Shown here one piece after another: positions 54,701-64,000 of a stretch of 64,000 nucleotides of DNA. The notes beneath the pieces were generated by a model. That model saw only the letters and a program-made list of their open reading frames with translations, was not told the DNA's origin and searched no databases. Source of the DNA: Davidsoniella eucalypti. Taxonomy: Eukaryota > Ascomycota > Sordariomycetes > Microascales > Ceratocystidaceae. The DNA lies in assembly GCA_004009845.1 (NCBI GenBank), contig RMBW01000073.1:62001-126000 (forward strand). The letters run 5' to 3'. Position 1 is the first letter of the stretch. Each line of letters starts with the position of its first letter. Made by a program: the position numbers and the translations under genes.

Positions 54701-57208
54701 GCAGACAAAGACTTCCTTCCTTGCTTGGCATATGCAGGCAAGCACAGCATAGCCGAGAATGATCGATCCGGCATTCTCAGAGTACTTTACAAGACTCTTG
54801 GCTAGCATTGCGTGATAAAAATAGGCGGTGTGTGAGGGCGTCGTGGCGAGTAGTTGGCCCAATTCCCGCCATCACCAGTAATTGTTGTTTATATTACAGT
54901 TCTATCAATAGATCTGCTGCCGAGCTAGTTGTGGTTTGTTCTACTGTTTGTCTCACTGTTGTGATGCCGTTCATCCCTGCAACCACTCGGTATCTTGTGT
55001 AGCTTTCACTACGGCCGATCTTCTGGTGGCCTCTCCTGCCGACGATCAAGTTGTTTATTCTGTAACTAATACTGTCTCTCTATCTGACATGTAAATTCTT
55101 TTTCATATTGTATGACAATGGGCCTGGCTTGCCCAAGAAAGCCAGATGTCTTGAAGTTTACCCCTCAACGCCCCAAATTTCAAAACAAAACAGGTTGAAT
55201 TGTTTGAACCCCTCTCCCTTGTGATCAGGAATCTACAGCTGGCTGTTGATTTGTTCCTTGTCATTCTCTTTACCGTCAACGTGATCAATAGCATGGCTGG
55301 AAACGCTTCTATTTTCTCGAAGCTCAAGCACAGAAGAGGATCTATCAAGCTACATGTGTTGCTGTTGTAGCGTAATGGATGCCTGCATAGCTTGATTTGG
55401 TTGGCTGCCTACTCTCGTCTTCGTTTTCGTGCATTTTTTGGGCGCGCGGTAGTTGCCAGCGGCTGTGTAATAGCAGGTAAGGAACGGCTATGTTGGAAGA
55501 TGAAAATTAGAGTGCCGACATCGTACTAGTGCGGTATATGGCTCCGAGTTGTTATTCGGTTGCTCGGAATTGGCTCTATACATTCCTGCATCTCCTCAAT
55601 CTTTTCCCGCTGCCAAAAACTATTCCGTCATATTGACTAGGAACTGCGGATTTATCAGATCTGACCTTTTCCTTGCCGACCTCGATGCCGCTTATTTTTG
55701 ATCGGCGTAATATTTCCTTTTTTTCTTACTTCTCTTTCTCTTCCTCCCGTGTAACGAACAGGCACAAATAGGCGAATATCCGTTTTTCCTTTTCTATTGA
55801 GTAGCTGGTGATACTACGAGATGTTCATCACGGCATTCTCTTCGGCAGACCCGACGGGTGTACGAGCGCAGCAGCAGCCCTTCCGTATCTGCTACGCTGC
55901 CTGTATATGAGATCGCCTTGTTTCGCACCGGATATATCCATATCCAAGTAGGCAAGGCGTCAGCTAGCACGGCCTAGATCAGATGCAGGATGCTAAAGAA
56001 CATCGACTGTCGGCCTTGCTGTGAAATGCGCTTCCTTGGCTGCATAAACCAGCTGTGGCCTTTGACCAGTTTCCCCGCTAACGTAGCATTTCATCCAACT
56101 TCTACTGCCGAATGCCGACTAGCAAGTGCATATCGTGTATGTAGCTTCTATTAACTGGGCCTACAGATAGTTAGCCAACTGTTTTATGGCGCCATGACGC
56201 CTCTTTTCATCAGTAATAAAACTATGTTAGTAAGACATTGTAAATACACAAAGGTGTGGTCAGTAGCTATGCTGTTTTGATACATTCGGATATTGCTACG
56301 CAGTGTCACTTCAGGACAAAACATATAGTGTTCGAACTGGATCTGTCCGTATTGTATCATTCACATATCCCGTTAACTATATCTTGCTTTGTGCTCTATC
56401 AAATGTCTGTTCTACAAAGCCTGAGCACCTGTTCATCATGAAATTTCGCTACTGACGATCATGTTGGAGAGTTCATGATTGCCGCCCCATTCACATTCTC
56501 CCACACTTTTTTCTTCTTGTAGTGCTCAGTTGAAAGCTTTGAAGACTAGTTCATTGCCCATCCCGTCCCGCCCCCCCCCCTAAATCGTGGCTCATTGCTG
56601 TATCATCGCCCAGATGATCTCCCTCAACTTTTTATTGATAAAAACAAAGAGGTCTCGCCAATAAAGATTCCGCAATAAAGGGAATTTTTCTACAGAAAAA
56701 CATCCGCGCGGTGTTCAGCATCATACAATCCCACCCAAATTCTTCAGCCTGGAACATTTCCTGTCGCAGAATTCAACCCCCCCGAGTTTCTTCTTCTCAT
56801 ATCTTACTATGTCACTCAAAACATGTGAAAATTACTATACTTGGTAAAAGTTATATCACAGCCGATCATATGGTTATTTTTGTATCTTCCTATATTAGAT
56901 AAAGCATAAGTATAATAATCAAAAGAAAACTCGAAACGCCCCAATAGGCACTTGTCAGCCCCAAAAAAAAATACCAGTATAAGATTCAAGTCTACCACGT
57001 CTAACTTACAGATGCAATTAATTAGTAAAAAGTACTATATGTACGTACATACTTAGTAAGCATCAGATGACAGATATTATGTACTAACCCTAACCCTTCC
57101 ATTCAATATATGATCAACATCATGACAACTTGTAAATGACAACTGTATACAATCATGGTTTTGTTTTTGTGTACGTATATTAAAATACTATGTACTATAT
57201 GATAATAT
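51721..57208. other. long stretch without a recognisable gene
   Basis: The part next to the MFS gene (to about 52500) is purine-rich on the plus strand, that is, a CT-rich minus-strand leader. The rest is unique-looking sequence with short frames only, none with family features or convincing splice structure. Poly-C (about 56570) and homopolymer runs occur. A TAACCC pair lies at 57084-57096. No tRNA or rRNA was found. Confidence 0.5.
57084..57096. repeat. interstitial telomere-like motif (TAACCC)
   Basis: CTAACCCTAACCC, two telomere-type units on the plus strand, about 110 bases from the end of the Zn2Cys6 gene. Confidence 0.45.
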
Positions 57209-59128
57209 TCATATAAACCATGGTGCTGCATTTTCTGCCTGTATCAGATTCCATGGCGCCTCTTCACGCGCTCCCTTTTTCAAGTCCATGCGATTCCATA
57301 CGCCTTCAACTAGGCCTCTTAAGACGAGCAGATTACCAATATGTCGTTCCTGGCTCATACCCTCTAGTATCTCCAGTATACGCAGCCTTTTGTCATCGTC
57401 ACGCGCTTCACAAGCAGCCATGAATAGGGGCCACGGCGACGTACACTTGTGTAAGCTAGCTAACACGCCTAGCGCCTGTTCTAGGACAAGTTCACGGCCT
57501 TCGATATCTCGCTGGGTGTTAGTAGGTGCTACACGTAAGAGGTATAGGAGAGCAGCCAGACGGTAGAATTCGGCTGTGGCGAGGATTTGTGTCTGTTGAG
57601 TGACGGGCTCGGCAATAGCTTGTATGTCTAGTCGTTGTTGCGCGTTACTGAGGAGGAGTAGGACACGAGAGTATTCACCAAAGCGGTCAGCTACAGCGTG
57701 GGGTTTGCGGAGTAGGTTGACACGGTGGATGCCACTGAGGATCTCAAAGGAACAGCCAAGGGCACCAATGATCTAGAGGTAAGAATGGCAGTATTTGCGT
57801 TAGTAATGTTTGCGTATCGTAGTACAGCTTTGAGATTAGTCTATAAGACGGAGTGAAAGAATAGAAACATTATGTTAGGACAACCATAGTTCATCAAGTA
57901 CGCAACATACTATTTCAGGATCAAGATCTTTTGGTCCGGGAACCAGTTTCTCAGGGGTTGCATTTGGCTGTGTAAAGCAGCCTAACACATCGTGATATAG
58001 GAACCATGTCCAAAGAAACTGTGATAGTGGCGATGACTGTGTACGTCTTCTCAAGATATGACGCGCGCCATTGAGATGAATGTGCCATTGGCCCTCAGTC
58101 TCATCGAATACCTAATTCGTAATATATGACATGCCAGTCAGCAGTGACACCGCAGTGTACAAGGGTAATCAAGAGCTTACTCACATTGTATACACACAAC
58201 ATCATGGCCGTGGCAAGCTGTGTATCTCGTGGAGACGTGTCAGTACGTAATGACGTGGCCATGAGATTTATAGCGCTGAGCTTGTGTGACAACGCCGCCG
58301 TTGGCCCTTTCTGGTGCAAACGTGCTACGGCCATCATGGCGTATCGGAGGGCTTGTGATGCTGGGTCATCACCAGAGCCAAACGCCATGGGAAGGAGTTC
58401 CTGACGGAATCCGTTGCGAGACTTTGTTGTAGAAATCATGGAAGCGATGACGTTTTGGTCTGTATGTCATGGTAAACAAGAGTTCTAAGCCAATACCCTC
58501 TTATGGAACAGTTGTACATGATATACTTACAATATCCTATCAACATACTGTCGGCTTCGGTACCTAGATTTCCATAGGCCATGGTCCTCTCGATGCGAAC
58601 AAGTGACTGTTGAACTATTTTTGTCGAAGTACCACACTTGTTCAATGTAGTCTCCGGCAAATCACCTTGGGCTATCGCAACATCTTCGAAACTCACATTG
58701 ACAAAGCGACGCGTGCGATGAGGCAAATCCACGAAGAATTGTGCATTGTCTGTCTCTTCTACCTTTCTCCGGCGGCCATCAGGGCGTTCTTCAGGCCAAG
58801 CCAGCCGCATGCCGTAGCCGAGGCATTCCCGGCGCGTACGAATGCAGTTCCTACAGAATGGAAGGGCTCTGTCACAACCAATTTTACGAGCTATTCACCA
58901 TGAAAAGCGAAGCCCCAAACAGGGTGGCAGTGTAGTTGTTAGCGATCTTGAGTTCCCCATATGAATCGGTAGAATGTGTTGCGTACATTTGCATGTCCAA
59001 CAGCCAGTTTTGGATTTAGGAGGTTCTGGGGGTGGAATTGGCAGGCGTACGGGGGCCGGGGATGATAGCCCGGGGCTGGAGACATATTCAACGCCGGATG
59101 ACGCCGATGATGGCGGCGACTTTGACAT
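57209..59128 (-). CDS. Zn2Cys6 fungal transcription factor
   Basis: Five inferred exons: 59128-58987, 58890-58531, 58459-58185, 58111-57911 and 57772-57209; 513 residues. All phases agree. The zinc cluster is split by intron 1 and becomes perfect on splicing: C43, C46, C53, C60, C63, C70 (CX2CX6CX6CX2CX6C), followed by LGYGMRLAW. The middle and C-terminal region (MLIGYYQNVIASMISTTKS, SQALRYAMMAVARLHQ, LCVYNVFDETEGQWHIHLNGA, FGEYSRVLLLL) fits the fungal-specific regulatory domain of the Fungal_trans_2 type. It is a nuclear DNA-binding regulator with unknown targets. Donors include GTACGC and GTGAGT. The frame continues upstream of the chosen ATG to an in-frame stop with no other ATG, so a further 5' exon is possible. 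Confidence 0.88.
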
Positions 59129-62078
59129 GGCTCGAACTGAGAAGGCCGGTGATAGGCCGGAGAGTGTGGTACTTGAAGGTGGTGACTTGGAACGAACGGC
59201 CAAGTGGTTCTTGTCCCCCCTTTTACTCTCCGGTTATGTCTCTTCCTTTGTAGATAAAGACACGGTCAATCTAGTCAATCTTTTAACAAGTATAGCTTCA
59301 GTCTCCTCCCCACCAGATTAGAGATAGTTTCTTTTCAAGCTGAGACTGGTTCTGTTATCTAGGTGCTATGTGGGCGATTATGTTTTATGGTATCAAGTAG
59401 CCCCGGCAACTTCTGACGAGTCACATGCAACAATTATAGATAAGTGCAGCATGTCGTAAGCACAAGTTCGCAAGGTAGGTGCCTTAAAGTAGAATATTAC
59501 GACCACTATTCTATTCAATATAGAGCCGGCTTGCCTAAAGAATTACAGAATTATATACATCTCTCAAGAAGTGAGTAATAAGTAGTCTATTCAACATCAT
59601 AGGAGTACGGCTCCTTTGCTGGAATTGAGGATTACTTCGACTCATAGATATAGCACTAACATTATTGTATATATTTGTGCATGGTTAGTGTTAAGGTCTT
59701 ATTTCTCACTAGTGTTAGTCGAGAGGGAGAATGAGTCTTCTTATGTGCCGGCTCTCTATGGAGTCATTGGAATTTGAAATATAACTTTAACTAACTATGG
59801 AAATCAATAATCAAGATGTTATTTTCGAAATCAAAGTCATTCTTTACATACGAAGACATATATATCGGTATACTAGCTAGGGTTTAGGGTACTATGACCC
59901 TAGTACATCCCTAGATATGTCACCGCCCAGTTATCATAATAATACATGTACATCCTGGATAAGCTTCAGCATTAATGGAATGTTTATAGCTTATTCATTC
60001 CTTAACAGAAAAAAAAAAAAATAAATGAAAGACAATGCGTACGAATGGCGAACCTCTTTAGCTGCAAAAAAAAAAAGCGCCTTGCATCATGCATACTGCA
60101 GGATTAGCCTAAGCAGCTGCATATTGACATCGCTAGGGGCTAGTTTTGAACTAGACGATGGCTTACATAACGTTCCTCTCTGTGACCTGATCTTTTGAGG
60201 TACTGCTTTTCGTTTTTGCGCTGTCATACGTCGGAGAATTTCTTCCTGTTGGCTAAGAAAGACTACATTAGTCTTGAGGGATGATAGATGTATATAGCTT
60301 ATACGAGAAGCAAGATTCTAGTAAAGAGCCGTAATTTTGGCGTTTGACCAAGTTCAGACAGATAGAAAAAACCAAGAGGTATGAGGGAAAATAAGTGAGG
60401 TGAAAAAAAAAACCTATACAATGCGGACTAGGGAATTTGGCCAGAGCTCGGACGCCCTTTTATCGAGCAATATATGGATACTGTGCCAATAATTACAATG
60501 CTAATGGTAATAATCACATCAATGCTAATGCTATTTCTATGACAAGTCCTCTATGCCTCGGTATAGACTTGATATCTGAGCTATATCTAGTCGACCATTG
60601 TGCTCTCGATTCGGTACCATAGCAAAAGACTCGGCGCCGAACACTTAAGTCAATGCGGGCGGTCAATATCGAAAGGCTTCGTCATCTATCGGACGTTCGC
60701 TGAAGCACTTTATTCGGCCTATCTTAGCTGTTTGTCTTGAAGAAGCTTGGATCTCTGTCAGAATGGCTGCCCACCATACGGGAAAAAATCACGGCAGAAA
60801 TAATTCTCCTATTCTCCTTATAGTCGCAATAGACGTTCATTCGTTAGTACGTCAATATGTTTAATACATGCATAGTTGTGTATTCGCCAAGTACGAGGAA
60901 TCAGTGCAAGCCATCAAAGGTTATTTATTGAACCGGCCTGGCTCGGGAAGAATCACCGCTTCTAGTAAGCAAACAATGAGCGTAGTAGTTAACTCGGCGT
61001 AGCATAAAGAGCGCGACTATCGGAACTTGCCATAGCCTGGCTTGGCACGGGCTCTAATAACTCGCAGGGAGGAAGGGATCTAGGTACATGTAGTTTTGCA
61101 TGTGACTATATGTATGTGATTGATATTGAATATAAGTAGCCCGTAAGAGAAAAGAAGCATTAATATCAAGAATCCAAAACATTGTAAATGAGGGGCAGAA
61201 GTGCATTAGTAGCGACATCGTGCAGAAAGTTTCTTCATCTATATCAATGTGATCAACATGTTTACAGTAGTATTGTTTCTTGGTATGGTAGCAGCAGCGG
61301 ATGTTTAGACGGCGGAGTTTCCACTCCGCACAATTCCAATCTAGGCCAACCAAGCTGAGACGAGATGTCATCTGAAGTTGTTTTTGCTGAGTTGCAACGC
61401 GTGGTTCACTGTAGTAGAACGTACCAAGATTTTACTCACAAGCCTTGTTCTTTGAAGTTGCCTTACATGTATTGAAGCTTGACATAATTTGATGTGTTGG
61501 GCTATTTGGTGTTGCTGTAGATCCTTTCCCCTTTATAATTTTACCATCTTGTCAACATAGAAACAAAAAAATGATAGCTTAAAAAAAAAAAAAAAAAGGA
61601 AGGGAGAAGGGAAGGTCCAAGAACAAAACCTAAACAAGAAGCGCCAAGGATAGTACAGGTTTCCTGGGATTCTGACGAGATAATTTCTCCGGAGAATTAG
61701 TAGTAAGCTACACATCACATAAACCTTCACTCAGCCCTTAGAGTTAACCGAGGCGACATTCCATCCCCCCTCTTCTCTAAAAAAGAACAAGACAAAGAAG
61801 AAAAACTGACCGGTTCACCAAGATGGGCTGTTTACCCTGCCTGGGAATATGTGGCTTGATGGTATTTCTCCGTGTAGATCGCGTCAGACTTCAAAAGCAG
61901 GCTGGCGAAACCATCAAGTTGGAGACTTTAATTTTGTTTCATGGGGTCGTCTGTGATATAATAAGCACCAATATCATTGGTGATAACCACTAGCTATTAC
62001 ACTATGGCTGGTGGAAATCTATCTCTCTACTATATACTATATAGATTAGGAAGAGAATAAATATAACAACAACATATA

Positions 62079-62309
62079 CTATATAGAGAACTTTAGATCG
62101 GGCTGATAAGCCAGAACCAAAGGACAGGTTCGAGAGGCAAATCTCCGCTGATCCAGGCTGGAGAATGCCCATGATACACGCTGTAGTATAGGGACAAGGT
62201 ATCGATAGAGAGTGGCCAGGCTACTGATTTTCTCGCGAAGGGAGGGTCTGTCTCGGATACCAATGTCTTGGAAGATACCGGGTCGGGCTAGTTGCACTAC
62301 GGATACGTC
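62079..62309 (-). other. orphan coding-like segment (possible terminal exon or gene remnant)
   Basis: From a CACAG acceptor-like site at 62310, 76 codons stay open to a TAG (62081-62079). The translation begins DVSVVQLARPGIFQDIGIR and reads like ordinary protein, with mixed charge and hydrophobic helix-like spacing. No ATG, matching donor or upstream exon was found, and I do not recognise the family. It may be a last exon, a pseudogene fragment or chance. Confidence 0.25.
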
Positions 62310-63009
62310 CTGTGATACTGTATACTATCCTTTATGTATGTAGGACACATTCTTTGTAGTAGAACAGAACAAAGGTCGAGACGCAAAAAGGATGATTACT
62401 ATGCGTTATTAGTATGTCCCATCTCCTTCCGCTATAATCCGTTGGACATTTATTTTCCCGCGTCATCACTTCTTGGCAATGCTTGCATAAACTTTGCCCT
62501 GACAGGTCGTTGACTAGACCTAGTCAGAAACCCGAATAGAAGGCACCATGACAACCACAAGAGTTATGGCTGTATACTACATATTAAGCCTGTATGCTAT
62601 CATCCGAGCATTGCGCTGTTTCCGGCCTATATAAAACTACACTATAGGGTTGCGGGCGGTCATTCTTAACGCCCTGGTATTGATAGCATAGTCTAGGCGA
62701 CAGAGAGATAACTAGAAAAACCGCATGAAATAAAGGCTATAACGTTAAGAGATACACTTGCGGATATGAGACGGCTCTACCGTCAATGATGTTGCTTTGG
62801 GTATTTGTAATTGTGGCGTCCAAAAAAAAACACCCCCGAAAACTAGTAGCACCCACAGCGCTGGGTCCGTTCACTTTTTCCTGGTTTCCTTCACTTCGTA
62901 GATATCAAATATTGGCTGCTAAAGACTTCACGATGATAACGACCTGGCCAGTCTAGATCAGCTGTCATTGCTGACCAAGAAACTCACCCTAGCTAGATCT
63001 AAAAGCCTA

Positions 63010-63060
63010 CCCCCCCCCCCCCCCCCCAAAAAAAAATAAAAATAAAAATAAAAATAAAAA
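63010..63060. repeat. poly-C tract followed by poly-A and (TAAAAA)n
   Basis: Eighteen C, nine A, then four TAAAAA units of six-base period. Simple-sequence DNA; the A-rich hexamer tail resembles the ends of some non-LTR elements, but no element body is visible next to it. Confidence 0.75.
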
Positions 63061-64000
63061 GCCCACAAAGCGCTTCCTTTTGCCTCATGAGAAAATATCC
63101 GAGTATATCTAGAATAAGAGTTGATATAACAACTTTCCTTAGTCCGGATAGTCCTCGGTCTCGATTTGCTCGGTATTTCCCGAGAAACCTCTTCAAGCCA
63201 AAGTCCAAAAGCCCTACAAAGTGGTCTCCCTGTGCCTAGCAAAGAAGAGAAAAAGACACTAGAACAAAGCTAGACAGGCCAGGGGCCGGGCTCTTCCTAG
63301 CTCTCTCTAGCTCGCCGTCCCGGGGCTACGAACCTTTGAAGAACTAAGGAGCCTTTCTCACCAAGCTTGCGTAGCTTTAGGAAGCAAGTCTTTGCTGAAT
63401 AAGGTATTAGTTTACAGCTTAGAGAGAGACCCAATTAGGAAAGCTTACCTCTTTGGGAAGCGCAATCCCTTCCTAAAGAATCGGTCGTTAGCTAGGTTAT
63501 TAAGAAAAAACCCGCATCACCGCTTGGACGAAAGACTTCAGCATATATTCTGGACGGCTTGATGCTGTTATTGGCTCTTGATTATTACTACAACTACTGG
63601 CGGTTGACTCCAAAGGAACGGTTCTGTTCTTTTTGTCTCTTCTTCTTCTTTCCTTTGTACTTCTTACTAGACACGTCAACACTCATGGCCAGCACTACTT
63701 TGTGATGAAGCCCCTACTTATGTTATAATACTCTTTGTTTTTCGAACTCTTATTGATATTCTTCTTTTCATTCTCCATGTCCAACTTGTCTATTGACTAA
63801 CTAACCAATATTGCTACCTATTTTTACAGTTTATCATTTATGCTATAAACGCCATACATGTCTTATTATAGCTTCATAGTTCTCTTATTGCACAGTCCTC
63901 AACTATCCTTTTCTCATCTGTTTTATTCCCTTTTTAATATTACAGCGTACTTTAAATCATACTTTATTTTATTTCATCCACATCCTCTATATTTCTCGTG

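Larger units (their letters stand above)
59129..64000. other. stretch without a firm gene; AT-rich, low-complexity and repeat-like
   Basis: Upstream side of the Zn2Cys6 gene. Frames are short; a 105-codon Cys-containing one (61371-61057, minus) starts with ATG but has no recognisable feature. A coding-like segment occurs at 62309-62079. A poly-C/hexamer tract sits at 63010-63060, and TAG/CTA-rich sequence at about 63250-63500 looks like degraded repeat DNA. The end is CT/AT-rich and may be the promoter of a gene beyond the window. Confidence 0.45.

Noticed and set aside
61054..61371. 105-codon minus-strand frame with several cysteines, a possible small secreted protein
   Set aside because: The N-terminus is not a signal peptide, the cysteines are irregular, and nothing supports expression; too weak to call.
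62115..62145. GGTTCGAGA, like a tRNA B box
   Set aside because: The flanking bases cannot form a T stem and no A box or acceptor stem is found nearby; the same applies to GTTCGA hits at 17361 and 46113.

Overview
This is eukaryotic nuclear DNA from a filamentous ascomycete (most likely Pezizomycotina; I cannot fix the class or genus). The evidence is introns of mostly 50-240 bases with GTAAGT/GTATGT donors and CTAAC-like branch points, fungal families (Bem1 scaffold, Zn2Cys6 regulator, RhoGEF with a C-terminal GAP-like half, ATP synthase subunit k), and monocistronic genes on both strands. All exon structures below were built by hand from splice signals and reading-frame continuity. Several ORFs extend upstream through non-ATG codons, so I moved those starts to the first plausible ATG.

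Layout. 0.5-2.1 kb: Thp3/LENG8-like SAC3/GANP protein. 2.1-9.4 kb: no recognisable gene, ending in a long pyrimidine-rich leader for the Bem1/Scd2 polarity scaffold (9.4-12.6 kb). 14.1-16.0 kb: CENP-B-type DNA-binding protein without a transposase domain. 17.8-20.4 kb: convergent reductase (extended SDR) and SMP-30/gluconolactonase-like genes. 21.3-21.7 kb: ATP synthase subunit k. 22.2-25.9 kb: large membrane-anchored SGNH esterase with FG-GAP/VCBS repeats. 28.6-38.2 kb: Mtp18, a two-AN1 zinc-finger protein of the Cuz1/ZFAND1 type, Rad4/XPC, and an RNF216-type RBR ubiquitin ligase. 38.4-38.9 kb: a very short Dcc1-like cohesion protein. 41.1-49.3 kb: RhoGEF/GAP-like protein, Rev7/Mad2B, and the PI31-type proteasome regulator. 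49.8-51.7 kb: DHA2-type MFS transporter. 51.7-57.2 kb: no gene seen. 57.2-59.1 kb: Zn2Cys6 transcription factor. 59.1-64 kb: no firm gene, one orphan coding-like segment, and low-complexity and repeat-like DNA.

The genes are mainly housekeeping: polarity (Bem1 and a Rho-family exchange factor), genome maintenance (Rad4, Rev7, Dcc1-like), mitochondria (Atp19, Mtp18) and ubiquitin/proteasome function (Cuz1-like, RBR ligase, PI31). There is no biosynthetic cluster, CRISPR array, intact transposon, rRNA or tRNA that I can support. The points most worth a second look are the truncated Dcc1-like gene, the GEF protein with an apparently finger-less GAP half, the anchored SGNH-VCBS protein, an overlapping upstream ORF at Rad4, CACGTG boxes upstream of several housekeeping genes, and the gene-empty blocks.
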